From the IMG/VR virus record IMGVR_UViG_3300010370_000243, positions 1-23,842 of that record: a stretch of 23,842 nucleotides of DNA; one strand, given 5' to 3'. The DNA comes from a virus. Within the stretch, counting starts at the first letter, position 1; each line of letters begins with the position of its first letter. The translations under genes and the position numbers were made by a program. The notes under the pieces were generated by a model, which worked only from the letters and a program-made list of their open reading frames with translations, made no database searches and was not told the origin of the DNA. Positions 1 to 4,177 of the stretch are shown in pieces.

Positions 1-150
1 CCTGAATGGCAAGAATGTGGTCACCAGTATGTTGCTATTGCTCTCAATCCTGAGACCAATAAAAGTATGGTGATGAGCAAACCGCGTTCCCATTATGATA
101 CTCTGCAATGGGTTCGTCGCTTCTGTGGTTCATTCTCTCTCCTGTATTGA
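1..150 (+). CDS. partial hypothetical protein, C-terminal end only
   Basis: The reading frame is open from the first base and ends at TGA 148-150, giving the last 49 residues of a protein whose start lies upstream of the window. The visible part is mixed polar and aromatic (WQECGHQYVAIALNPETN near the left edge; WVRRFCGSFSLLY at the end), with no membrane segment or recognisable motif. The stop overlaps the ATG of the next gene (tgATGATG), as in the rest of this cluster, which supports a real co-transcribed gene. An ATG at 108 in another frame would give a longer version of the next gene, but it lies inside this frame and I regard it as spurious. Function unknown. Confidence 0.6.
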   Translation, partial: PEWQECGHQYVAIALNPETNKSMVMSKPRSHYDTLQWVRRFCGSFSLLY

Positions 151-314
151 TGATGAAAAACTACAAAATTACCGTCGAAACATTTGATGGGTTGCGTACA
201 ATCTGGTATGAAAAGTCCAAAGCAAAAAAAGCAACCGACATTATCTGCAATCGTGTTTATCAACAACTCTGTGGTCTAAACATTAAAGAAATCGACGTTA
301 CTCTCTCTGTTTGA
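150..314 (+). CDS. small basic hypothetical protein
   Basis: A 54-residue protein starting MMKNYKITVETFDG and ending IDVTLSV. Its first ATG shares a base with the upstream stop, and a second ATG follows at once (153), so the exact first residue is uncertain by one codon. The middle is Lys-rich (YEKSKAKKATD), unlike the acidic proteins further along. The pattern (short strand, basic helix, short strand) suggests a compact alpha/beta fold, but I recognise no family. It is translationally coupled on both sides, since its TGA overlaps the next ATG at 314. Probably an early accessory phage protein, inferred only from size and location. Confidence 0.65.
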   Translation: MMKNYKITVETFDGLRTIWYEKSKAKKATDIICNRVYQQLCGLNIKEIDVTLSV

Positions 315-535
315 TGATGACTAACTTGCAAGAGTTCTACGATTATGTTCTCTCTTTCTATGGTGCTGGTGGATTGTATCCTATGAGTGCAACATTAGAC
401 CTGATTGAACAAGCAACTCTCACACACATCAAAATACTTGAACTGAAAGGAGATGAGTTCTGTGGTGATAGTGTTGATCGTGAATGTGTGAGAGATTTGT
501 TAATCTCCAAATACAAACTTTCATTCCCAAACTAA
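314..535 (+). CDS. conserved small cyanophage protein (FYDYVLSFYG / GDSVDRE type)
   Basis: A 73-residue protein beginning MMTNLQEFYDYVLSFYG and containing GDEFCGDSVDRECVRDLL near the C-terminus. From memory, an N-terminal FYDYVL-FYG-GG segment with a later F-GDS-DRE-VRD segment recurs in small proteins of T4-like cyanophages; I cannot search to confirm it. The order is a short aromatic helix, a Gly-rich turn, and two further helices. The start is ATG 314, overlapping the upstream stop, with a second ATG at 317. No catalytic motif or membrane segment is visible. Probably cytosolic; function unknown. Confidence 0.7.
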   Translation: MMTNLQEFYDYVLSFYGAGGLYPMSATLDLIEQATLTHIKILELKGDEFCGDSVDRECVRDLLISKYKLSFPN

Positions 536-539
536 TCCT

Positions 540-683
540 ATGAAATACATCGTTGATTTATACGTTGGTGGTCGTGTCTTCAAGGAAGAAGTACAAGCAA
601 CCAACCCAAAAGATGCACGAGAGACTGCACTTGCTCGCAATCCTAAGGCAAAAGTTGTTGCTGTCAACGTATCTTTCAAGTGA
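540..683 (+). CDS. small basic hypothetical protein
   Basis: A 47-residue protein (MKYIVDLYVGGRVFKEEV... ending VVAVNVSFK). The start at 540 lies four bases after the previous stop. The predicted order is strand, helix (NPKDARETALARNPKAK), strand, which resembles a single small alpha/beta unit such as a phage-encoded peptide binding another protein, but no family is recognised. It is the last gene before the first copy of the 29-bp repeated element, which starts eight bases after its stop. It therefore closes an upstream transcription unit that is not followed by an obvious terminator. Function unknown. Confidence 0.65.
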   Translation: MKYIVDLYVGGRVFKEEVQATNPKDARETALARNPKAKVVAVNVSFK

Positions 684-690
684 TAATTAC

Positions 691-719
691 TGAGGCCTCG
701 AAAGTGTCCCTATAGTATG
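691..719 (+). promoter_or_regulatory. 29-bp repeated promoter-like element, copy 1
   Basis: TGAGGCCTC, then GAAAGTGTCCC, then TATAGT (711-716) and ATG. The palindrome GAGGCCTC ends 11 bases before the -10-like TATAGT. There is no TTGACA-like -35 at normal spacing. If TATAGT is a -10 box, transcription would start near 723, inside the gene whose ATG is 717-719. Copies 1 and 4 are identical over the first 28 bases. Confidence 0.75.
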
Positions 720-890
720 AACACAACCTTCTCCGTCCGTTTCGTCTCCGATGCTCTCGATTCTCCTGAGTACATTGGACCTTTCTACTCTGAAGATGCT
801 GCCGAAGAGTATGCTGATGATCGCAACAGTTCGTTAGCACTCTCTGGCATCCCTTCCTCTGTTGCTTGTTACTCTGTCGTCGCTGATTGA
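717..890 (+). CDS. small acidic hypothetical protein; start fused to repeat copy 1
   Basis: A 57-residue protein, MNTTFSVRFVSDALDSPEYIG... ending SVVAD. It is acidic with many Ser residues. The segment GPFYSEDAAEEYADDRNS resembles the helix of a small strand-helix-strand fold. Its ATG is the last three bases of the repeated element, directly after TATAGT, so a conventional promoter there could not place this ATG on the mRNA. Either the gene is read through from upstream, the transcript is leaderless with an unusual start site, or the element acts at another level. No internal ATG is available as an alternative. Its stop overlaps the next ATG (890). First of a three-gene unit; function unknown. 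Confidence 0.6.
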   Translation: MNTTFSVRFVSDALDSPEYIGPFYSEDAAEEYADDRNSSLALSGIPSSVACYSVVAD

Positions 891-1126
891 TGAAAACTTT
901 AACACTCCAAGTCACTGAAGTTTCGTTTGATTTTGATGATGAAGACTTCACCGTAGAAGAACAACAAGAGGTCATCAATTCTGTCGTTGGTAATGTCTTC
1001 GAGGTGGAAGTTGATGATGACGACGATGATGAAGACATTGCACATTGTTTAGTTGAAGAGGTGACAGATTACACTGGTTGGTGTGTCTTCTCTCTTGATT
1101 TTGTTCACATTCTTAACACTCACTGA
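890..1126 (+). CDS. very acidic small protein with Asp run
   Basis: A 78-residue protein (MKTLTLQVTEVSFDFDDEDF... ending FVHILNTH). It is strongly acidic: a DFDDEDF segment early, and residues 42-49 are six Asp followed by Glu-Asp. The C-terminal part (YTGWCVFSLDFVHI) is aromatic and hydrophobic. The start used is ATG 890, which overlaps the previous TGA; an in-frame TTG at 887 is less likely. Acidic small phage proteins can act as DNA mimics or bind basic host proteins, but that is a guess from composition; the Asp run could also bind metal. Second gene of the first three-gene unit. Confidence 0.65.
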   Translation: MKTLTLQVTEVSFDFDDEDFTVEEQQEVINSVVGNVFEVEVDDDDDDEDIAHCLVEEVTDYTGWCVFSLDFVHILNTH

Positions 1127-1137
1127 AACAAACTAAA

Positions 1138-1353
1138 ATGACACTTTCCAACGAACAACTTTGCTCTCTGACTGAAACTTATGCCATGATGATTGTTGAT
1201 GGCATGGACATGGATGATCTTGTTACATTTGCCGTCGAATCTCTAGTTGCAGAGTATAACAAATACACAGAGGCAGAACTTCTTTCTGAGATCGAAGAAT
1301 TGTACGATACAGAAGTATTGAATGATCTTCTCGAAAGTGTAAAAGAACTGTGA
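1138..1353 (+). CDS. conserved small acidic helical cyanophage protein
   Basis: A 71-residue protein starting MTLSNEQLCSLTETYAMMIVDG, with a MDMDDLVTFAVESL segment and a C-terminal acidic helix. It looks almost entirely helical and is rich in Glu, Asp and Leu, suggesting a helical bundle or a protein-binding adaptor. From memory, small proteins with this start and a VDGMDMD-L segment are common in T4-like cyanophages, without known function. The ATG at 1138 is 11 bases after the preceding stop. It is the third gene of its unit. Codons near its end contain CTCGAAAGTGT (1330-1340), an 11-base match to the middle of the repeated element. Confidence 0.7.
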   Translation: MTLSNEQLCSLTETYAMMIVDGMDMDDLVTFAVESLVAEYNKYTEAELLSEIEELYDTEVLNDLLESVKEL

Positions 1354-1403
1354 ATGTTTCCGAGGGTTTCCGAGTTGCGCTCGCGCCGCTAATTATTAAA
1401 CTC

Positions 1404-1432
1404 TGAGGCCGGCAAAGTGTCCCTATAGTATG
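1404..1432 (+). promoter_or_regulatory. 29-bp repeated promoter-like element, copy 2
   Basis: TGAGGCCGG, then CAAAGTGTCCC, then TATAGT (1424-1429) and ATG. This is the most diverged copy: three adjacent substitutions break the GAGGCCTC palindrome, although GGCC and the whole right half are kept. As in copy 1, the ATG of the next gene directly follows TATAGT. The 50 bases upstream hold a GTTTCCGAG direct duplication (1356-1364, 1366-1374) and a GC-rich patch. Confidence 0.7.
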
Positions 1433-1588
1433 AACACCACTCAAATGCCACAAACTCTCAATCACGATGACATTCGTGCTCTTCTTGATCTCATCGAGTT
1501 TCATGATGATTGGGACGAGTGCAGTGAACAACTTGGTGTAGATGTTGCTGCACTGTATGACAAACTCCACGATCTTTTCGCTAACTGA
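1430..1588 (+). CDS. small acidic hypothetical protein; start fused to repeat copy 2
   Basis: A 52-residue protein, MNTTQMPQTLNHDDIRALLDL... ending LHDLFAN. It looks like two amphipathic helices joined by a short EQLGVD turn, which would suit a small helix-turn-helix or adaptor, but no family is recognised. The ATG immediately follows TATAGT. A second ATG at 1445 (codon 6) lies beyond the predicted transcription start near 1436 and would make a 47-residue product, so the real start may be there. The first residues MNTT match those of the gene at 717 because both come from the same repeat-derived sequence. First gene of the second three-gene unit. Confidence 0.6.
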   Translation: MNTTQMPQTLNHDDIRALLDLIEFHDDWDECSEQLGVDVAALYDKLHDLFAN

Positions 1589-1594
1589 TAACAA

Positions 1595-1777
1595 ATGACA
1601 CATTACAATCCTTACGTTCAAAACCTGATTGAGATGGGTTATGATGAATCTGACTGCCGTATGGTTGCTGATGTCGGCAGACAGAATGTGACCTATCCGC
1701 GTAACATTCACGGTCGCACATTTGAAACAGAAAGTGAGTACAAAGAAGCACTCGCTGATTTTATCAATGGACTCTGA
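1595..1777 (+). CDS. small hypothetical protein with UBA-like MGY loop
   Basis: A 60-residue protein (MTHYNPYVQNLIEMGYDESDC... ending LADFINGL). The segment LIEMGYDESDCRMVADVG has the pattern of a UBA-type first helix and MGF/Y loop. This is a pattern resemblance only; a full three-helix domain would need more length than is clearly present. The C-terminal half has a TFETESEYKEALADF helix. The start is six bases after the previous stop. Second gene of its unit; it overlaps or nearly abuts the next gene, depending on the start chosen there. Function unknown. Confidence 0.65.
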   Translation: MTHYNPYVQNLIEMGYDESDCRMVADVGRQNVTYPRNIHGRTFETESEYKEALADFINGL

Positions 1778-1784
1778 TTTGATC

Positions 1785-1934
1785 ATGATTGAAACTCAAT
1801 TCTACATTATGACTGAAGAACAATACAATCAATTCTCCATTGATGCACAACAACTGAACGTAACTGTTGATTACTTTCTTTCTGAGTTTTGTGACGTGAT
1901 TGGAGAGATTGTGCAAGTTGCTAACAAATACTGA
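1785..1934 (+). CDS. small hypothetical protein ending inside repeat copy 3
   Basis: From ATG 1785 (seven bases after the previous stop) this encodes 49 residues starting MIETQFYIMTEEQYNQF and ending IGEIVQVANKY. An in-frame ATG at 1767 would add six residues and overlap the previous gene by 11 bases; both starts are plausible. The sequence reads strand, acidic helix, strand, helix, with no motif recognised. Its TGA stop (1932-1934) is the first three bases of the next repeated element, so element and gene end are physically joined. Third gene of the second unit. Confidence 0.65.
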   Translation: MIETQFYIMTEEQYNQFSIDAQQLNVTVDYFLSEFCDVIGEIVQVANKY

Positions 1935-1960
1935 GGCCTCGAAAGTGTCTCTATAGTGTA
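1932..1960 (+). promoter_or_regulatory. 29-bp repeated promoter-like element, copy 3
   Basis: TGAGGCCTC, then GAAAGTGTCTC, then TATAGT (1952-1957) and GTA. The palindrome is intact. The predicted start of transcription is near 1964, leaving a leader of about 15 bases before ATG 1979. The upstream stop codon is part of the element. Confidence 0.8.
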
Positions 1961-1978
1961 ACCACAACGCTTCCCACA

Positions 1979-2293
1979 ATGCGAGTCATCGAATCACAAA
2001 TGAATCAAGCAATCAACAAGCAAGTTGATTGGAAGAAAGACAACACCGAAGTTATCTCTTGCACCAACGTTACTGATGTATTTTTGTATGGTAACTTGAT
2101 TGCACGGATTGGTGAAACCTGGATCGAATTGTTCGATGGTGGGCATCAATCAAACACGACAAAATCGCGTCTTAATGCTATACTGAAAGAGCACGGTTTG
2201 CCTGGTGAGTATGTCTTTCAGAAGAAAGGTCAGTGGTTTCTTAACTATAATGGCGCTACAATTCCTTTCTTCTCAGGTATGCGCCTGAACTGA
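1979..2293 (+). CDS. conserved hypothetical cyanophage protein, 104 residues
   Basis: Starts MRVIESQMNQAINKQVDWKK and ends PFFSGMRLN. After an amphipathic N-terminal helix, the protein is beta-rich: VTDVFLYGNLIARIG and WIELFDGGHQSNTTKSRL, followed by a helix (LNAILKEHG) and strands (GEYVFQKKGQWFLNYNG). The overall basic, aromatic beta-sheet character would suit a nucleic-acid-binding fold, but this is inference. It is the largest protein of the small-gene arm. The first ATG follows repeat copy 3 by 18 bases, the expected layout for a promoter with a short leader. I believe similar proteins occur in other cyanomyoviruses, without known function. Confidence 0.75.
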   Translation: MRVIESQMNQAINKQVDWKKDNTEVISCTNVTDVFLYGNLIARIGETWIELFDGGHQSNTTKSRLNAILKEHGLPGEYVFQKKGQWFLNYNGATIPFFSGMRLN

Positions 2294-2324
2294 ACTTTTC
2301 CTTCATTTTTTACACTTTTCAATC

Positions 2325-2507
2325 ATGACTCAAGTAGAAATCAACGGTGCAATCTCTCAAGCATTTGCTAATCTTTCCATTCTAAATGAACAGGTTTATG
2401 ATTACTGGGTTTCTGAACTTTACACTCTTGATGGTAACTTTGTAGAGGGTAAGTGGAATGAAGAAACTCTCTATGAAATGGAAACTGATGTGATGCAAAA
2501 CTCCTGA
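2325..2507 (+). CDS. small acidic hypothetical protein
   Basis: A 60-residue protein, MTQVEINGAISQAFANLSILN... ending METDVMQNS. The first half is a likely amphipathic helix; the second half is aromatic and acidic (VYDYWVSELYTLDGNFVEGKWNEETLYEME). No family is recognised. The spacer before it (2294-2324) is pyrimidine-rich with no hairpin or purine-rich ribosome site. Second gene of the third unit, seven bases ahead of the small membrane protein gene. Confidence 0.65.
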   Translation: MTQVEINGAISQAFANLSILNEQVYDYWVSELYTLDGNFVEGKWNEETLYEMETDVMQNS

Positions 2508-2514
2508 ATCTATC

Positions 2515-2640
2515 ATGGATCTTATCTCTTTCGTTCTTTCAATTCCTATTCTATTGTTTGTGCTTTTGTTCTCTTTTGTGAATCCTGATCTTCCCAATGA
2601 TACACATGACTCGCCACCTTCACAAAGTAGCAAATACTGA
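2515..2640 (+). CDS. 41-residue single-span membrane peptide ending inside repeat copy 4
   Basis: MDLISFVLSIPILLFVLLFSF is one strongly hydrophobic helix covering about residues 3-22. A short polar tail (VNPDLPNDTHDSPPSQSSKY) follows. The layout fits a tiny inner-membrane peptide with a soluble C-terminal tail, the type phages use to alter host membrane proteins or lysis timing; the role is inference. The ATG is seven bases after the previous stop. Its TGA (2638-2640) is the first codon-sized piece of repeat copy 4, like the gene before copy 3. Third gene of the third unit. Confidence 0.65.
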   Translation: MDLISFVLSIPILLFVLLFSFVNPDLPNDTHDSPPSQSSKY

Positions 2641-2666
2641 GGCCTCGAAAGTGTCCCTATAGTATA
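2638..2666 (+). promoter_or_regulatory. 29-bp repeated promoter-like element, copy 4
   Basis: TGAGGCCTC, then GAAAGTGTCCC, then TATAGT (2658-2663) and ATA. It is identical to copy 1 except at the last base. The predicted start is near 2670, giving a leader of about 14 bases before ATG 2684. The upstream stop is again within the element. Confidence 0.8.
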
Positions 2667-2683
2667 ACCACCAAACTCAAATC

Positions 2684-2890
2684 ATGGTCTTTCTGATCTC
2701 TTCAAAAAACCAGTGTACCTATACTCTGGATGCCAACAATCAACGGGTTTTGATGTATGCTCCACTGTTGCCTGATGGTTCATACGAAACAGCAGGAAAT
2801 GCCTATGATTGGGTAGAATGGGATCGTCTCGATGATGATGAATTAGCAGAGGCAGATCGTTGCCACAAATTGTTACTTTCTGAGGTTTGA
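2684..2890 (+). CDS. small acidic hypothetical protein
   Basis: A 68-residue protein starting MVFLISSKNQCTYTLDANNQ and ending CHKLLLSEV. It reads as a beta hairpin (TYTLDANNQRVLMYAPLLPDG), then an acidic C-terminal helix (VEWDRLDDDELAEADRCHKLL). No motif is recognised. It follows repeat copy 4 with a 20-base gap after TATAGT, the same gap as for the genes after copies 3 (21 bases) and 5 (20 bases). First gene of the fourth three-gene unit; the next gene starts four bases after its stop. Confidence 0.7.
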   Translation: MVFLISSKNQCTYTLDANNQRVLMYAPLLPDGSYETAGNAYDWVEWDRLDDDELAEADRCHKLLLSEV

Positions 2891-2894
2891 TTTG

Positions 2895-3029
2895 ATGTTC
2901 ACAATCCGCTATTTTACTCCCTATCAACAACAGTGGAGAACTCAAACATTTCCTACATTAGATGAAGCAAATAGGATGATAGATTTCTACCGTTCTTGTG
3001 GATCTCCTGCTGAATTAGTCAATCAATGA
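2895..3029 (+). CDS. 44-residue hypothetical protein
   Basis: The product is MFTIRYFTPYQQQWRTQTFPT... ending GSPAELVNQ. It has a strand (FTIRYF), a polar Gln-rich turn and a helix (LDEANRMIDFYRSCG). The ATG is four bases after the previous stop, and its own TGA overlaps the ATG of the next gene (ATGA at 3026-3029). This spacing and the unbroken frame support a real gene despite the short length. No family recognised; function unknown. Confidence 0.65.
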   Translation: MFTIRYFTPYQQQWRTQTFPTLDEANRMIDFYRSCGSPAELVNQ

Positions 3030-3253
3030 TTACTCTTACAAGCGTTAATCTTCCGTTCATTATTAACAAGGAAAAGAGCAAAGATGAGTGTCAAGAAGGT
3101 ATGTTCTCTCTCTACTTTTACAGTCGAAAGATTATACATAACAATCGACTTCGTTATAAGTTTGAACCCCTAAGATTTGAAGGTAAGCAAGCACGATTCA
3201 AGACAAGAAAGGACGCAAAAGAATACGCACGTTACAGACTTGCACTTGATTGA
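3026..3253 (+). CDS. small basic protein closing the cassette array
   Basis: A 75-residue, strongly basic protein, MITLTSVNLPFIINKEKSKDE... ending ARYRLALD. It contains SRKIIHNNRLRYKFEPLRFEG and then KQARFKTRKDAKEYARYR, whose Lys/Arg density would suit binding of nucleic acid or an acidic protein; this is inference. It overlaps the preceding gene by four bases. A textbook terminator follows eight bases after its stop, so it ends the run of genes that began left of the window. Third gene of the fourth unit. Confidence 0.7.
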   Translation: MITLTSVNLPFIINKEKSKDECQEGMFSLYFYSRKIIHNNRLRYKFEPLRFEGKQARFKTRKDAKEYARYRLALD

Positions 3254-3261
3254 TTATACTG

Positions 3262-3289
3262 AAAAAGACCCTTTTTAGGGTCTTTTTTT
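3262..3289 (+). terminator. strong intrinsic terminator
   Basis: An 11-bp perfect stem, AAAAAGACCCT (3262-3272) with AGGGTCTTTTT (3277-3287), has a four-T loop and ends in a run of seven T (3283-3289). It lies eight bases beyond the stop of the last gene in the cassette array. The A-run on the left could also support termination from the other direction, but no convergent gene is seen. Confidence 0.92.
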
Positions 3290-3342
3290 ATGTTTTTTAA
3301 TGAATAAATGTATTAAAAAATGTAGTTGAGTGTTTTATCTTG

Positions 3343-3400
3343 TTCTCAATAAGTGTTATTTTATTGAGAATCATTAGTGGTTATTGTTGAGAATTAGTGG
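3343..3400. repeat. perfect 10-bp inverted repeat plus a related direct copy
   Basis: TTCTCAATAA (3343-3352) and TTATTGAGAA (3361-3370) are exact reverse complements around an eight-base centre. The right arm and its flank (3361-3380, ending ATTAGTGG) recur at 3384-3400 as TTGTTGAGAATTAGTGG, with one substitution and a three-base deletion. This AT-rich stretch has no gene. It could be a protein-binding site or a weak RNA hairpin; there is no T-run like that of a terminator. Confidence 0.8.
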
Positions 3401-3418
3401 TGCATTTATGGTCATTTA

Positions 3419-3510
3419 AATGTGCTCAGGTCTTGTGATTTAGACCTCTTTTAATGTGCTGAGACCTTGTGATTTAGACCTCTTTTAATGTGCTGAGACC
3501 TTGTGATCTA
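3419..3510. repeat. 34-bp tandem repeat, about 2.7 copies, with AGACCT hexamers
   Basis: Units start at 3419, 3453 and 3487. Each reads AATGTGCT, then a hexamer, then TGTGATTT, then AGACCT, then CTTTT; the third copy decays after TGTGATCT. Hexamers fall at 3428, 3442, 3462, 3476 and 3496, that is 14, 20, 14 and 20 bases apart. The first is AGGTCT, the exact reverse complement of the others, so copy 1 alone has an inverted pair (stem of six, loop of eight). Iterated short sites in a gene-free stretch suggest binding sites for a regulator or replication protein. Confidence 0.85.
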
Positions 3511-3601
3511 AGCGTGCATCATAACACGAACGCGCACAAATGTCAAGACCCCCAACGTCACAAAATCCCCACACATCGGCACTCAAAATATCAGCACTCC
3601 T

Positions 3602-3609
3602 AATAAATA
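3602..3609 (+). promoter_or_regulatory. possible T4-late-type promoter box
   Basis: AATAAATA, the same octamer found before gp25 and gp8. It lies 13 bases upstream of a host-type promoter at 3622, so the gene at 3681 could be read both early and late. A single octamer in an AT-rich stretch may be chance. Confidence 0.35.
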
Positions 3610-3615
3610 CTCCCA

Positions 3616-3650
3616 GCCCCGTTGACATTTATCGTGGGGCATTTTATACT
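3616..3650 (+). promoter_or_regulatory. host-type promoter with -35 inside a GCCCC/GGGGC dyad
   Basis: TTGACA (3622-3627), a 17-base spacer, and TATACT (3645-3650) form a near-consensus sigma-70 promoter with a predicted start near 3657. GCCCC (3616-3620) and GGGGC (3636-3640) flank the -35, with 20 bases between arm centres (about two helical turns). The dyad could be an operator or a hairpin. The promoter lies 31 bases before ATG 3681 and decides that start. Confidence 0.85.
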
Positions 3651-3680
3651 GTCTACAGTTACACCATCGGAGCAATTCTA

Positions 3681-3854
3681 ATGTCTTTAGTGTATCAGCA
3701 GGCACAGAAGCATCGTTATAGAATCACTCTGGAATTGGACGTTCTAGGTGATTTCGACCCGCATCAAATTGACTGGGAGAAACTTTTTAAGTTGGAACCA
3801 GCAGAACATTGTGATGCATATGTTGAGGACCTAAGTACACCTGACCGATGGTGA
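3681..3854 (+). CDS. conserved small acidic cyanophage protein (MSLVYQQAQKHRYRITLELD)
   Basis: From ATG 3681 this encodes 57 residues: a helix (VYQQAQKHRYR), a strand (ITLELDVLG), then FDPHQIDWEKLF and a C-terminal acidic part ending STPDRW. The frame is open back to an ATG at 3540, but the extra 47 residues (Pro/Ser/Thr-rich) would span the near-consensus promoter at 3622, which starts transcription near 3657. GGAG at 3669-3672 lies eight bases before ATG 3681. Both points favour the short form. From memory, very similar small proteins occur in other T4-like cyanophages. No catalytic motif; function unknown. Confidence 0.8.
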   Translation: MSLVYQQAQKHRYRITLELDVLGDFDPHQIDWEKLFKLEPAEHCDAYVEDLSTPDRW

Positions 3855-3867
3855 AGGTTACTAATAC

Positions 3868-3896
3868 TGAGGCCTCCAAAGTGTTCCTATAGTGTA
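3868..3896 (+). promoter_or_regulatory. 29-bp repeated promoter-like element, copy 5
   Basis: TGAGGCCTC, then CAAAGTGTTCC, then TATAGT (3888-3893) and GTA. It has two substitutions in the spacer relative to copy 1, but the palindrome and TATAGT are intact. It lies 13 bases after the preceding stop and 20 bases (after TATAGT) before ATG 3914. It is separated from the main array by a terminator and about 0.6 kb. Confidence 0.8.
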
Positions 3897-3913
3897 GGCA
3901 TCACCCACACACA

Positions 3914-4162
3914 ATGAGCGTCACTTTCCAGACAAATCTGACCGACACTGAGTATAACGGTTGGACGAATTATGAGACCTGGAATGTTGCACTGTGGATC
4001 GGCAATGATGAGGGTCTTTATGACATCGCCCGTCGTTGTGATGATTATCAAGACTTCGTAGATGCAGTCGAAGGACTTATCTCTAAGACGCCCGATGGGG
4101 TATCATTTACCAGTGATAAGTTGAACTGGCACGAACTCAACGACATGATCGAAGATCTCTGA
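3914..4162 (+). CDS. conserved small protein with NGWTNYETWNVALW motif
   Basis: An 82-residue protein, MSVTFQTNLTDTEYNGWTNY... ending LNDMIEDL. The segment NGWTNYETWNVALWIGND (about residues 16-33) is a recognisable conserved motif of a small family (DUF7249-like, from memory) found in cyanophages and other viruses or plasmids; its biochemical role is not known to me. The rest is helical and acidic: LYDIARRCDDYQDFVDAVEGL, then DKLNWHELNDMIEDL. The gene has its own copy of the repeated promoter-like element and no other gene closely coupled to it, so it may be expressed alone or with the gene at 4248. Confidence 0.8.
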   Translation: MSVTFQTNLTDTEYNGWTNYETWNVALWIGNDEGLYDIARRCDDYQDFVDAVEGLISKTPDGVSFTSDKLNWHELNDMIEDL

Positions 4163-4177
4163 TCTAGGTTATACTCA

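Noticed and set aside
676-1038. - strand frame with a Ser-rich start
   Set aside because: The Ser run is the antisense reading of the Asp/Glu codons of the gene at 890; it also runs through repeat copy 1.
1595-1777. A true ubiquitin-associated (UBA) domain
   Set aside because: Only the first helix and MGY loop pattern fit; the remaining helices are not convincing, so only a resemblance is reported.
1223-1786. 187-residue open frame on the - strand
   Set aside because: It lies antisense to three well-spaced + strand genes, has no matching promoter or family features, and crosses repeat copy 2.
3419-3510. The tandem repeats as a CRISPR or an attachment site
   Set aside because: Units are contiguous with no spacers, and no integrase or tRNA gene is present.
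3540-3680. N-terminal extension of the gene at 3681
   Set aside because: It contains a near-consensus promoter and is low-complexity; the shorter form has a ribosome site and a conserved look.
691-3896. The five 29-bp copies as a CRISPR array
   Set aside because: The intervals are 528-1230 bases and contain genes; there are no short uniform spacers and no cas genes.
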